DNA of 64,000 bases, from contig CAWGAE010000002.1 in NCBI GenBank assembly GCA_963820395.1, positions 1-64,000 on the forward strand. The letters run 5' to 3'. The notes beneath the pieces were generated by a model. The model had not been told where the DNA came from and did not search any database. It saw only the letters and a program-made list of their open reading frames with translations. Position 1 is the first letter of the stretch, and each line of letters begins with the position of its first letter. The translations under genes and the position numbers were made by a program. Shown piece by piece: positions 35,153-44,654 of the stretch. This stretch comes from DATFVJ01 sp963820395. Lineage in GTDB: Bacteria > Actinomycetota > Actinomycetes > Streptosporangiales > Streptosporangiaceae.

Positions 35153-37639
35153 CTACCTGTCACGCCTGATCGGCCTGACCCAGCTCTTGCCGGACGTCTT
35201 GCGCTCACCTGCCCGGTCGTCCGCGGTGCGCGGCGGAACGGGCGGCGGGGCCGGTGCCGACCTGGCTGGCGCCGAGGCCTGACGCGGCGAAGCCGTCGCT
35301 GATCGCCGCTGCCCCGGTGCCTGCCGCGGCTGCGCCATCGCTGATCGTGGCGGAGCGGGCGCCTGCCGCGGCGCCTGGCGCCTGGTGGGCGTGGCGGCCT
35401 CGCCGAACGGAGCTCCCGCCGCTGGCGGCGAAACCGAGCCATTGCCGCGCCGCGGCGGGTAGGGCCCTGGCTGCCAGCGAGGTGGCCCGGTGCGCGGGCG
35501 CCGCCCTAGGTCGAGCGGCGGCGGTTCCCTGCGACCGTTGCCGTTCCCGCCACTGAGGTCGGGCCGCAGTGCTGGACTCCCGGGCCTGGACCCACCACCG
35601 GCCGGCCCGCTGCGGTCCGGGCCGTCACCGTCGGGCGAGATGTCCTGTGGGTCCGGCCCGTCGGGCCCATTGCCGACGCGACGCCCCGCGACGCCCGCCG
35701 CTCCCGCCGCGACGGCAGTGCCGACGCCACCAGTGCCTGCCGCGCCGGCCGCCCGCACGATGCTCTGGGCGAGGAAGACCGACTGATCCGCCTGATCGGG
35801 GTTCTGGCGCGCCCACTTGCCCGCTCTGTAGGTGTCGTAGCCGGGGACAGTGGCGCCTGCTGTGCGCGCCGTCTGGCCGCGGAAACCATACCGCGACTGT
35901 TCGCGGTATGCCTCGGCCCGCTCACGCGCACCGACCATGTCATAGCCGACAGAAGTGAACAGATGCTGGAAGGGCCTGCGGTAGATGAACACCGCGACCG
36001 TAAGGAGGGCGATCATCATGATCTTGAAGACCCAGGGCAGCGCGTAGTCGCTCACGGCCATCACCAGGGCATAGCAGTACAACAGGATGCTCAGGGTTAG
36101 GGCCACGGCGGCCTGTTTCATCAGCACGCCCACGAGCATCTCGAACCACCGGATCGCGACAACCCGGCCGAACCCGGGATGTGTCCCGATGATCAGGAAG
36201 AAGGGCCCGGCAACGAGCAGCAGCAGGAACCCCAGCTTCAGGACGATGAGCGTGATCGCGATCAGCAGTATCAGCGCCCCCGCAACGAGTGCCGCGAAGA
36301 GCGCACTGAACGCCACCTCCAGCCTGGTTGCCCACTGCTTGCCCTGGAACAGCGGGTACACCGCCGGGTCCTGTTGCAGATTGCTGGCGATCCCCTGGTA
36401 GACGTCCTGTTTCTGGGTGGCCAGTTGCACCGTGGGCCGCTCGTTCACGGCGTATGCCTGCGACCAGAGCAGCGCGCGGCCGTACTGGTCGACCGGGTTC
36501 GCGCCGTTGCCGGTTGCGGTGGACATCGTGCCGAATTCGCCGGCCAGCCACGGTTTGCACACGAGGACGGCCCAGAGCTCATCCGCGTTCTGGCTGACCA
36601 CCTCGTTGCCGCCGGTGTAGGCGTAGTTCTCGCCCGTGCTCTGTGGGTCGCCCTTGCCAACGGGCACACAACTGGTACCGCCGGAGACTGGCAGCCTGCT
36701 GAATGCGGCGTCGAGAACCTGGCTGATGCCGTCGGACACCTTCTGCCCGAGCCCGGTGAAGTCGGCGGGGCGGCCGATCAGCCAAATAGCCGCGGCGCAG
36801 GCCGCCACCATCCAGATAGTGCCTTCGATGGTGCGGGTCGCACGCTTGCGGATCAGGCCCTGCCACGCCAGCCAGACCGCGCCGAGCAGCACGACCGGGG
36901 CCAGGTAGGGGAAGTAGACCGCGTTGCCGATCTGCGATATGAGCTGGTCAACGCGCTGCTTGAGCCAGCTGAGCAGGCCTTCTCCCGCGGCCGACTGGTA
37001 AGTCGTGATGGTGATCCTGTCGACGGCCTTGGCCGCGTCGAAGACAGTGTTCGAGACGCTGTTTCCGATCATGGATGTCATGTCGGAGCACTTGAGGTCG
37101 TACGGCGCCCAGATCTGGCCGGCCATGCCATAGCTCTGGTAGAGGGTGAGCTTCGACGGCGCCCCCGCCGACGATGCGGTCGACGATGCGGTCGACGATG
37201 CGGTCGGCGATGCGGTCGGCGCCTCCGGCGGCATGATCATCGCGTCGATGCCGGTGCCCGCGGGCTCGGGCGACGGCGGGCCGGGCGAGCACAGATCGTT
37301 GAGTGAACCGACCGCCGCCGACCCCGCCTCGCACAGCCCGCCGAGCCCGACGATCGTCAGCCCGTCACAGATCGCGCCCTGCGGCCCGGTGCCAGATGTG
37401 GCTGACATGGCAGGCACACCGGGATCAGCAGGGGGTGATCCCGGTGTGGCCGCGGGAGACAGAGCGCGGACGGTGTCCGCGGCGTCCGCCGTGGTGCGCA
37501 CCGTGTTCGTGGCGCGCACCTGCGTGCTCGCTGTGCTCGACGTGCCGGCTGTGCTCGCGGCGGCCGGAATGCCGGATACGGCGGCTATGACTATGATCAC
37601 GCCCGCAGCCCGGCGGGCGGCCAGTGTCACTCTCGCCAT
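35153..37639 (-). CDS. VirB6/TrbL-like polytopic membrane protein with signal peptide
   Basis: The protein, about 828 residues, begins with a signal peptide (MARVTLAARRAAGVIIVIAA) and an extracellular Ser/Thr/Ala-rich region with four TASS-type units. A membrane core then has about six helices, including FPYLAPVVLLGAVWLAW and FSALFAALVAGALILLIAI. A cytoplasmic tail rich in Pro, Arg and Gln makes up the last 200 residues. Such a layout is that of VirB6/TrbL channel components. The start at 37639 has AGGAG six bases upstream; the longer open frame to 37789 lacks support. The gap to the VirB4-like gene upstream is about 31 bp. Confidence 0.8.
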   Translation of the reverse strand: MARVTLAARRAAGVIIVIAAVSGIPAAASTAGTSSTASTQVRATNTVRTTADAADTVRALSPAATPGSPPADPGVPAMSATSGTGPQGAICDGLTIVGLGGLCEAGSAAVGSLNDLCSPGPPSPEPAGTGIDAMIMPPEAPTASPTASSTASSTASSAGAPSKLTLYQSYGMAGQIWAPYDLKCSDMTSMIGNSVSNTVFDAAKAVDRITITTYQSAAGEGLLSWLKQRVDQLISQIGNAVYFPYLAPVVLLGAVWLAWQGLIRKRATRTIEGTIWMVAACAAAIWLIGRPADFTGLGQKVSDGISQVLDAAFSRLPVSGGTSCVPVGKGDPQSTGENYAYTGGNEVVSQNADELWAVLVCKPWLAGEFGTMSTATGNGANPVDQYGRALLWSQAYAVNERPTVQLATQKQDVYQGIASNLQQDPAVYPLFQGKQWATRLEVAFSALFAALVAGALILLIAITLIVLKLGFLLLLVAGPFFLIIGTHPGFGRVVAIRWFEMLVGVLMKQAAVALTLSILLYCYALVMAVSDYALPWVFKIMMIALLTVAVFIYRRPFQHLFTSVGYDMVGARERAEAYREQSRYGFRGQTARTAGATVPGYDTYRAGKWARQNPDQADQSVFLAQSIVRAAGAAGTGGVGTAVAAGAAGVAGRRVGNGPDGPDPQDISPDGDGPDRSGPAGGGSRPGSPALRPDLSGGNGNGRREPPPLDLGRRPRTGPPRWQPGPYPPRRGNGSVSPPAAGAPFGEAATPTRRQAPRQAPAPPRSAMAQPRQAPGQRRSATASPRQASAPARSAPAPPPVPPRTADDRAGERKTSGKSWVRPIRRDR

Positions 37640-37670
37640 CGGCGCTCCTGGGGATCGGTCTCCGGTCGTC

Positions 37671-40163
37671 TCAGTGCTGTCCCGGGCTTGCCCCGGGTTC
37701 GGGATGCCGCTCACCAGCCGACCGGGACCGCGGCGCATCCGGCTCCTCGGGCCTGGTCCGTGTCGGGTTGGTGTCGAGCCAGCGGGCAAGGTCCTCCGAC
37801 ATCAGGTCGACCCCGATCCGGCCGGCCCTGCCGTCTAGATCACGGAAGACGCACTCGCCATTTCCCAGGCTGCGCAGCACGGCCTTATGGTCGTCCGACG
37901 CCTCCACGCCTAGCAGGGAAATCACGTTGCCGACCTCGACCCGCTCGGTGGAACGGAATGCGAAGACCCCGGAGATGCAGTTGGTCACCTGCTCGCTCAG
38001 CAGGTCACCCGCGTTCTGCGAGACGAGGATCAGGGCGGTGTTGCGTGACCGGCCCATCCTCGACACCTCGGGCACGAGCTTCGCACCTTCGGGCGTGGAC
38101 GTGATCGCCCACGCCTCGTCAAGGAAGATCGCCTTCGGCAGGCCGCGGTCCATGCCATTGAGCAGCCGCCGGGCGAACTGGGACACGAGGTAGAGCAGTG
38201 CTACCGACAGCCGCTGCTCGTAGGAGTAGTCGTCGCGTTTGACGGCAGCGTCGGGCAGGCTGAGCCCGCTGAGCGTGAACACGGTGGTCCACCCGGCCGC
38301 GTCGATCTGGTCGCCTCCCGAGGGGTGGAAGCACAACAGCGCGAGCCGCATCTCGGACATCGACCGCAACACGGCGCCAAGATTCTTGGACGCGGCGTCG
38401 GCGGACTGCTCAAGGTGATCGACAACCTTGCCGAGGCTGGGCTCTTCCCGCCCGGCGACGGTGCCGACTGCCTGGATCATCGCGCTCTCACGCTCCTCGC
38501 TCATCCGCGGCAGCAGCAACCGGAGCGTCTCGGTGGCCATCGTCCGTCTGGCCGCCAGGTCGTCCCCGAACGAGAACGGATCGAGCAGGCCAGGCGACGC
38601 CGAGCCGAGCGGCAGTACTCGTGCCCGGCGGCCACGCGTCTGCAGCAGGCGCACCAGTGACTCCGCGTCTCCCTTCGGGTCGATCACGGCGACCGTCACG
38701 CCGCGGAGAGCGAGTTGGTAGATCAGCAGGAGGGCCAGGGTGGTCTTGCCGCCGCCGGGCTCCCCGGTAATGGCGATCGCGGTGGGCCGGTTGCGCGCGG
38801 CAGCGGCAAGCGGGTCGAAGTGCACAACGGACCTCGCGCGGCCGAGGGTCTCGCCGATGTAGGGGCCGATCCAGGAACCGTCCACCGCCCGGTCGCCGAG
38901 GCCGACGGTCGCCGTCGGCACACCGCCGGCGATCGTGTAAAGCGGCTGGCGCTGCACGTATGCGTTGAGCCTTATCTGATCTCCTGGCAGCGACTCGCAC
39001 AGCAGGGAGAACTGGTCGCCGGTGGAGTTGACGATGTCGATGCCGATGTCGCGGTAGTGCTCGATCGCGGCCTCCACCCGGCGGACGCACATCTGGCGCG
39101 TCGGCGCGGCGATGATGAGCCGGTGCCAGCCGTAGACGAATGGCAGCCGCTCCTTGGTGATGCCGTGCTCGAGCATCCGCGCCGCCTCGAGTTGCTCGGC
39201 GAGCGCGATGGGCGCCTCCGCACCCGCCTCACGGATGTGAATGTCCATGTCGCGGGCGTGAGCGAGCTTGTGGCTCACATCCTTGCTCGCCTTGGCCGGC
39301 GGGATCAGCTTCATCCGGCAACTGATCTCAACAGGGAACGGCAGCGAGTCCGCGAAGTGCAGCCACGGCTCTCCATCAGGGAATGCCATCACGTCTGGGA
39401 AACGGGAGAACGACAGGAACGCGGCAAAGGATTCTCCGGCATGGTGCTCCAGTCGCAGTAAGGTCCGCCCGTTGTGCACCTGACCTTCGAGCAGGCCTTC
39501 GATCTCGCCCGAGCCCCAGGTACGGCGCGGAGTGGCAGAGGGTGGCGGGTCGCCGATCGGGCCCGACAGGGTATGCCTGAACAGCCAGGCGATCTCGTCT
39601 GACGTCGCGTACCGTGCGCCGAGCGCGCTCGCCGCGAGCGCGCGGCCGAGCCGCTCGCTCTGCTCGGTCCACTTCGCGATCTCGCCTTCGTCGACGGCCT
39701 CGTCGTCCAGGCCCAGTGCCTTCTCACTGCGCTGGTAGAGCGAGATGAACTGTGCGAATACGCCGCCGGAAAGCTGGACTCGCATGCTGCGCTGGCCAAG
39801 CCGGACGCCGAGATAAACCTCCTTGCCCCAGAAGTCTTTCGCCCAGACGTGCCGGTACATCTCGTCCAGGTAGTCGAGCCAGCCCGCCCCACCGTCGGAG
39901 GTGGAATCCAGGCGGCGCGCCCATTCGGCGGCCGGATAAGAACGGTGCACGATGCGCAGGTGCACCTCCGCATCTGGCATCCGGATGGCCGCCAGCGCGA
40001 TCGTCGTGTTGGTGGCCAGGGCAGCACGTTCTTCCGGCGTGGTGAACTCATATGGCACCGTGGGGATCCGGTAATACGCCCACGCATGCGTGTCCGTAAG
40101 CACGATCCGGTCATCGAAATACCGGATCGACAACCTGCGCCGCTCCCTCGTGCGGCTGCTCAT
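37671..40163 (-). CDS. VirB4-type secretion ATPase
   Basis: The protein, 830 residues, has an N-terminal domain of about 440 residues typical of VirB4/TraE ATPases and a C-terminal HerA/FtsK-like motor. Walker A GEPGGGKTT is at about 467-475 and Walker B AIFLDEAW near 680. ILVSQNAGDLLS is the sensor segment. I chose the ATG at 40163 because GGAGGAG lies upstream; the frame extends to 40421 within the preceding intergenic region and gene. It presumably powers assembly or substrate movement of the system encoded around it. Intact, with normal length. Confidence 0.92.
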   Translation of the reverse strand: MSSRTRERRRLSIRYFDDRIVLTDTHAWAYYRIPTVPYEFTTPEERAALATNTTIALAAIRMPDAEVHLRIVHRSYPAAEWARRLDSTSDGGAGWLDYLDEMYRHVWAKDFWGKEVYLGVRLGQRSMRVQLSGGVFAQFISLYQRSEKALGLDDEAVDEGEIAKWTEQSERLGRALAASALGARYATSDEIAWLFRHTLSGPIGDPPPSATPRRTWGSGEIEGLLEGQVHNGRTLLRLEHHAGESFAAFLSFSRFPDVMAFPDGEPWLHFADSLPFPVEISCRMKLIPPAKASKDVSHKLAHARDMDIHIREAGAEAPIALAEQLEAARMLEHGITKERLPFVYGWHRLIIAAPTRQMCVRRVEAAIEHYRDIGIDIVNSTGDQFSLLCESLPGDQIRLNAYVQRQPLYTIAGGVPTATVGLGDRAVDGSWIGPYIGETLGRARSVVHFDPLAAAARNRPTAIAITGEPGGGKTTLALLLIYQLALRGVTVAVIDPKGDAESLVRLLQTRGRRARVLPLGSASPGLLDPFSFGDDLAARRTMATETLRLLLPRMSEERESAMIQAVGTVAGREEPSLGKVVDHLEQSADAASKNLGAVLRSMSEMRLALLCFHPSGGDQIDAAGWTTVFTLSGLSLPDAAVKRDDYSYEQRLSVALLYLVSQFARRLLNGMDRGLPKAIFLDEAWAITSTPEGAKLVPEVSRMGRSRNTALILVSQNAGDLLSEQVTNCISGVFAFRSTERVEVGNVISLLGVEASDDHKAVLRSLGNGECVFRDLDGRAGRIGVDLMSEDLARWLDTNPTRTRPEEPDAPRSRSAGERHPEPGASPGQH

Positions 40164-40215
40164 CCTGCTCTCCTCCGTCGCGGGCACCCGGCCGCGCTGG
40201 CCAGCGGCGCGGGTC

Positions 40216-43080
40216 TCATCGGGCGGCCTCGGCAGCGTCCTCCGCCACCGCGAGACCGGCGACGGTAACCCCCGCGAGAGCCGTGTAGGCGTGGCGGGTA
40301 TGCGGGCGCACTGAGCGTGGCCCCGGTTCCTGGCCGCGCTCGGCGTCCAGCTGTTCGTCCCATGGCACCCGGACGATTGCCCGGCAACGACCCCGCGCCA
40401 CGCTTTCGGCCTGCAGCACATCGGGCATGCTCCGCTTGCTTACCCCGTTGACCACGGTGACCGCACGCGCGGCTAGCTCGGTGTAACTGTGCGCCTCCAG
40501 CCATTCGTAGGTCATCGCTACCGCGCGGGGGGCGTCGGTGCTGGCCGGGGCGACGAGCACAAGCTGATCAGCGATCCGCAGCGCCCGGGCCACCGTCGTC
40601 GCGGCCGGGTCAACGATGGTCAGCTCGTAACGCCGTGCGAGCAGGCCAGCGAGCTGCACGTAATCGTGATCGTCAAGCGCAGGTACCGCGATCCAGTCCT
40701 CGCCCATTGTGATGACCTCGAGCTGAGGATCCGCGGAGACTGATACGCCGCAGCCGGACAGGGAACCGGAAAAGCTGTCGGCGAGCAATCCGCCGACAGT
40801 CGCGGCGGGCCTGGCCCCGAGCTGGCGGATAAGCGAGCCTTCGCCTGGATTGAGATCTAGTGCGGCGACCGCTTCAGCGCGCAAGCTGGCGAGCGACCGG
40901 CCGAGCATCAGCGCCGTCGCGGTCTGGCCAGCGCCGCTCGTGCAGCCAAGCACGACAATCCTGCGTGGCCCGGGCAGCGGCATCCGGCAGCGCGCCTTGT
41001 CCTGCTCCTCGGGGTCTGCCCGCCCGGGACCCAGGCCGCCCACCACTACCTTCGCCCGCCGATGCCAACCCGGGCCGCGTTCGTCCCTGGACCGGTGGAC
41101 CACCCGTTCGACGGACCGCGGCGATTCCCGGGGTTCCAGCACCATGGTGCCCGATACGTCCGGGCCTTCGACCGCACGGGCCACGGGTGCGGCAGGTGCG
41201 GGCGGCGTCTTCGAGACCTGGGGAATCGGTGGATGTGGAGGGGGCGTTTGGCGGGCAGGGTCCAGCGGAGTCGACGCAGCCGCTGTGGACGGAGCCACAG
41301 CTCCGGCCGGCGCCTGGGCGGTCGGCGCCGCATCCGCCAGAGATTCCGTCCGAGACTGGCTTGCCGCTCGAAGCTCTTGTGACAGTCCTGTCGGTTGGGG
41401 TGGTGATCCCCTGGCGTGAAGTGATGCCTGGGTCGACGGTGGGGGGGTCTGGGCCGACTCCGGCGGCTGGACCAGCTGGGCGACTTGGCTTGCCTGCGGC
41501 GGCTGTGGTGCCCGCCCTGGGAACCGCGGCAGCTGTGATCGCAACTTGCCCGGCTGGCCCGGCCGCGCTGGCTCGACCGGCTGGCCCGATCGCGCTGGCT
41601 CGACCGGCTGGCCCGATCGCGCTGGCTCGACCGGCTGGCCCGATCGCGCTGGCTCGACCGGCTGGCCCGATCGCGCTGGCTCGACCGGCTGGGGGGGCTG
41701 TGCCGACTTGCCCGGCTGCGCTGGCTCGACCGGCTGGGGGGGCTGTGCTGACTTGCCCGGCTGGCCCGGCTGCGCTAGCTCGACCGGCTGGCCCGGCCGC
41801 GCTGACCGGCCCGGCTGCGGGACGGCTTGGGCCCACTGCGCAGACAGCGATGACCCGCCCTGCGAGGGTTGCCACAGCGGCCGTAGCGGTTGGGCCCGCG
41901 GCTGCGAGCGCGGCAGCAGCCCGGGATCGCTTTGCGGGTAGCGCTGGCGACGATCCACCGGGTCCTTCGCATGCCGCGCCTGTCCCACCCAGACCTGTCC
42001 GGAACCGCTGGCCTCACCTGGACGGCCGGACTCGGGGACTGCGCCACGTACGTGAGTAACCTTGTCCGCCTGGTCGGAATGGGCGAGCTCCAGCGGTGTC
42101 GGGCGGTCTGTAGGCGACGGTCCCGGGACTGGCCCTGGCGCCATGCCTGCGAGTGTGGCCGCCGCACGGCTCCCGGCACTGCCCGCCGCACCGCTCCCGG
42201 CACTGCCCGCCGCACCGCTCCCGGCACTGCCCGCCGCACCGCTCCCGGCACTGCCCGCCGCACCGCTCCCGGCACTGCCCGCCGCACCGCTGCCTCTACT
42301 ACCCGAGGGGCTTTCTGCGCATATGCCCCTAGTGCCCACGTTCGCGGTGCCCGAGTTCGGCGTGCCCAGGTTCGGCCCGGTGTTTGCACCAGCGGGGAGG
42401 GCCACACCCGCCCCGTGAACCACGCCTGCCATGCCTCCCCCGCCGGGTAGACCTGCGACGCCGCTTGCCGCGGGTCCCCCGGCAACAGCCCTCCCCACCG
42501 GCCGGGCGCCCGAGGGCACCGCCCTACGGGCAGGCCTCGATGGCCATGGTGATACCCGCCGCTGCGCGACCCTGCCATCGGTGCCCGGGCGATCGGTGCC
42601 CTGGCGATCGGTGCCCGGGCGATCCGTACCCGGGCGATCCGTACCCGGGCTTGTCGCGTGCGCTGCCGTCACCGTGGCCGCGGCAGGCCTCGCCCGGGGC
42701 ATCAACGTCCGCGGCGCACGATGCCATACGCGGCCCACAATCACGATCTCGTCCGGCTCCCCGGCCGGCATCATGCGGCACCACATGCGCGGCTCGGCCA
42801 GATAACGGATCTGCGAGCCGAGCAACTCCGGCAGTCGTTTGTTCTCGAGCACGGGCCTGGTGGCGAGCCACGTCGCCACTCCGGGTGGCAGAATGTAGAG
42901 CCAGAACAGGCTGTGGTCAAACGGCAGACCGACCAATGTGAGGGCCATTACATACGGCACCGTGATGGCCACGAACACCACAATCTGGCCAATCGGCAAC
43001 GGGATCGGCAGGCGAAAATCGTAGATCTTGTAGAGCCGTTTCTCGATGCGCCAGATGTTGGTGTACGTGGGAAGATCCAC
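40216..43080 (-). CDS. TcpE-like membrane domain fused to MinD/ParA-like ATPase
   Basis: Residues 1-100 match TcpE-type proteins: YTNIWRIEKRLYKIYDFRLP, two membrane helices, and LPELLGSQIRYLAEPR. About 570 residues of low-complexity linker follow, holding three separate tandem arrays (PGTDR, an 8-residue Gly/Ser/Ala unit, and PARSGQPVE). The last 250 residues are a MinD/ParA-like ATPase: VVLGCTSGAGQTATAL (about 710-725), ALDLNPGEGSL and LTIVDPAATTVARAL. The signature Walker A lysine is replaced by glutamine, so nucleotide hydrolysis may be lost or altered. The gene follows the small membrane protein by about 30 bp and precedes the VirB4-type ATPase by about 50 bp. Confidence 0.85.
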   Translation of the reverse strand: MDLPTYTNIWRIEKRLYKIYDFRLPIPLPIGQIVVFVAITVPYVMALTLVGLPFDHSLFWLYILPPGVATWLATRPVLENKRLPELLGSQIRYLAEPRMWCRMMPAGEPDEIVIVGRVWHRAPRTLMPRARPAAATVTAAHATSPGTDRPGTDRPGTDRQGTDRPGTDGRVAQRRVSPWPSRPARRAVPSGARPVGRAVAGGPAASGVAGLPGGGGMAGVVHGAGVALPAGANTGPNLGTPNSGTANVGTRGICAESPSGSRGSGAAGSAGSGAAGSAGSGAAGSAGSGAAGSAGSGAAGSAGSRAAATLAGMAPGPVPGPSPTDRPTPLELAHSDQADKVTHVRGAVPESGRPGEASGSGQVWVGQARHAKDPVDRRQRYPQSDPGLLPRSQPRAQPLRPLWQPSQGGSSLSAQWAQAVPQPGRSARPGQPVELAQPGQPGKSAQPPQPVEPAQPGKSAQPPQPVEPARSGQPVEPARSGQPVEPARSGQPVEPARSGQPVEPARPGQPGKLRSQLPRFPGRAPQPPQASQVAQLVQPPESAQTPPPSTQASLHARGSPPQPTGLSQELRAASQSRTESLADAAPTAQAPAGAVAPSTAAASTPLDPARQTPPPHPPIPQVSKTPPAPAAPVARAVEGPDVSGTMVLEPRESPRSVERVVHRSRDERGPGWHRRAKVVVGGLGPGRADPEEQDKARCRMPLPGPRRIVVLGCTSGAGQTATALMLGRSLASLRAEAVAALDLNPGEGSLIRQLGARPAATVGGLLADSFSGSLSGCGVSVSADPQLEVITMGEDWIAVPALDDHDYVQLAGLLARRYELTIVDPAATTVARALRIADQLVLVAPASTDAPRAVAMTYEWLEAHSYTELAARAVTVVNGVSKRSMPDVLQAESVARGRCRAIVRVPWDEQLDAERGQEPGPRSVRPHTRHAYTALAGVTVAGLAVAEDAAEAAR
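41568..41690 (+). repeat. 27-bp tandem repeat, four copies plus partial
   Basis: Four identical 27-base units (41568-41594, 41595-41621, 41622-41648, 41649-41675) and a partial fifth lie in the linker of the TcpE-MinD gene. On the minus strand each encodes nine residues, PARSGQPVE. The unit length is a multiple of three, so copy-number change keeps the frame. Confidence 0.92.
42169..42288 (+). repeat. 24-bp tandem repeat, five exact copies
   Basis: Five exact 24-base units run head to tail. On the minus strand each encodes eight residues (GAAGSAGS). Exact identity suggests recent expansion or active homogenisation. Confidence 0.93.
42580..42650 (+). repeat. 15-bp tandem repeat, about five copies
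   Basis: Units of GGTGCCCGGGCGATC with single-base variants encode PGTDR pentapeptides on the minus strand. They sit directly after the TcpE-like domain. This is the third array in the same gene. Confidence 0.88.
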
Positions 43081-43112
43081 GCGGGTGCTCTCCTTCCGCC
43101 GGTGCTCGCGGC

Positions 43113-43376
43113 CTAGTGGACACCGAGTGCGTTGGCGATGCCGGTAGCGAGCGTCTGCACGATGCTAGGCGTATAGAAGATGACAGCGATCCCTATTGCG
43201 AGGACGAGAAACTGAACAAATCTGGTGATCTCCCGCGTGAACAGGAAGAATATCGCGACTATCCCAACGATCCCGAGGAAGAGCGGGCCGAATAGCTGCT
43301 GAAGGTACGTCACCAGGCCCTGCGAGTTCAGGGTGGCCGCCATAGGGGAGACGGTGACGAAGCTTTGGGACCACAT
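43113..43376 (-). CDS. Small two-span membrane protein of T4SS-like locus
   Basis: The product is about 87 residues from the ATG at 43376 (GGAAAGAG upstream), or 76 from the ATG at 43343. It has two hydrophobic helices (LFLGIVGIVAIFFLF and LVLAIGIAVIFY) joined by a short basic loop TREITRF. Size and layout resemble TcpD or VirB2/VirB3-like small subunits of Gram-positive conjugation systems. Position between the TcpC-like and TcpE-like genes supports that. I cannot tell whether it forms a pilus-like polymer. Confidence 0.7.
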   Translation of the reverse strand: MWSQSFVTVSPMAATLNSQGLVTYLQQLFGPLFLGIVGIVAIFFLFTREITRFVQFLVLAIGIAVIFYTPSIVQTLATGIANALGVH

Positions 43377-43458
43377 CAACTTACTCTTTCCGGGGCAGGT
43401 GAGACTTCCGGGGACATGCACGTACCGGCGAGCCGTTCCTCAGATGCGCGTCTGGCCA

Positions 43459-44445
43459 TCATGTCTGCCCTGCCTGCTGTGTCGAGCCAGTGATGGTTTC
43501 GACGGACCAGGTTCCGCCCTGGTATACCCACGTCATCTCGTAGGTCACATCAAGGGTGGCCGGCGCAGTTTCCCGCTGACTCGGAAGCTGCCAGCGAACC
43601 GTAACGGTAATGTCCCGCTTCGAGCCTCCTTGCGGCACCGTCAAGCTCTGGATCGAGTTATAGCTCACCACACCGCCGAGCCCGGTGATGGAGAAACCTT
43701 TGGTGATGTACCGGCCGAGCGTCGCGGCGTCACTTGCCGCATATGCCTGCAGGAACGAAGGGAGGAAGTTCTCGAATTGATTCTGTGCGGTCGGATCCGA
43801 GCTGCCACCTGACGGTGCCGATGGCGGGCTGATCTGGGCAGGTGGCGGGAGCAGCGCAGGCTGGCCGGAGACGACCATCCCACCGGACGCCGCATAGATC
43901 GGCACCGAGAACTCCATTGGTTGGCCATTCACCCGGACGAGCAGCTTCACCAGGGCATTATGCGCGTCCTGCACGGTTATGCCCGCGAACTGCTCAGACT
44001 CCAGCTGCATGCGACCCGCGCCGTTCCAGCCGAACTGCTGCCCGGCGCCCGACGGGATAAAAGCCGCGAGCTGCTGGGCGCGCTGGATGGCTTGCGCCTG
44101 ATCGAAATTCAGGTAGACCTGGCCGAACTGCAAAGCAAAGGCTTGCGCGAGGCTCGCGGGGAAACCCGCCGCCTGGCTCGGCTGCTGGGCCGATGTGCTC
44201 GCGGGAACCGGTGCCCGGACCACCCGGACGAAGATCGCGCGCACGCCATTGACAGCAACGACGATCAAAACCGCCCACAGGATGGCACGCCCAATCCATA
44301 CCCCCCAGCGCCCGCCCGCACCACGCCAGTTCCCCGCAGCGCCATGCGGCGTTCCTGCCGGGTCATCAGGCGCGTCCGCCGCCGTGGATCTGCCGCTGTG
44401 CACAGGCGGCTGCGGACCGCGTTCGACGGTTGACCTGCGGGCCAT
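43459..44445 (-). CDS. TcpC-like conjugation scaffold protein
   Basis: The protein, 328 residues, has a cytoplasmic N-terminus, one membrane helix (AILWAVLIVVAVNGVRAIFV, about 55-75), and two extracellular NTF2-like domains (about 95-205 and 230-325) separated by a Pro/Ser-rich linker. FALQFGQVYLNFD and NFLPSFLQAYAASDAATL are characteristic of the TcpC family (PF12642), VirB8-like scaffolds. I chose the ATG at 44445 with GGAGG five bases upstream; the frame extends to 44496. It is the first gene of the minus-strand block. Confidence 0.82.
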   Translation of the reverse strand: MARRSTVERGPQPPVHSGRSTAADAPDDPAGTPHGAAGNWRGAGGRWGVWIGRAILWAVLIVVAVNGVRAIFVRVVRAPVPASTSAQQPSQAAGFPASLAQAFALQFGQVYLNFDQAQAIQRAQQLAAFIPSGAGQQFGWNGAGRMQLESEQFAGITVQDAHNALVKLLVRVNGQPMEFSVPIYAASGGMVVSGQPALLPPPAQISPPSAPSGGSSDPTAQNQFENFLPSFLQAYAASDAATLGRYITKGFSITGLGGVVSYNSIQSLTVPQGGSKRDITVTVRWQLPSQRETAPATLDVTYEMTWVYQGGTWSVETITGSTQQAGQT

Positions 44446-44654
44446 CGCACCTCCGAGTCGTGCCATTCCATCCCGGGCGCAGCAGTAACCGGCCATCGCC
44501 AGTCGCGCCGGTCCTGCGGTCCATTGTGAGGCATAAGACCCCAGTAGCGGCGTCTATTCTCCCAGTGGCGGCCGCGTGTCCCTTGCTCGCCGGAAGGCCA
44601 CTGGTTCGTGTCCCCATGACTGCGGACCGTAATTCCGGTCAGAAGCACCACTGC

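Noticed and set aside
40860..42059. Open frame of 399 codons opposite the TcpE-MinD gene
   Set aside because: Its content is only the repeat DNA of the linker read backwards. The minus-strand product has recognisable domains at both ends.
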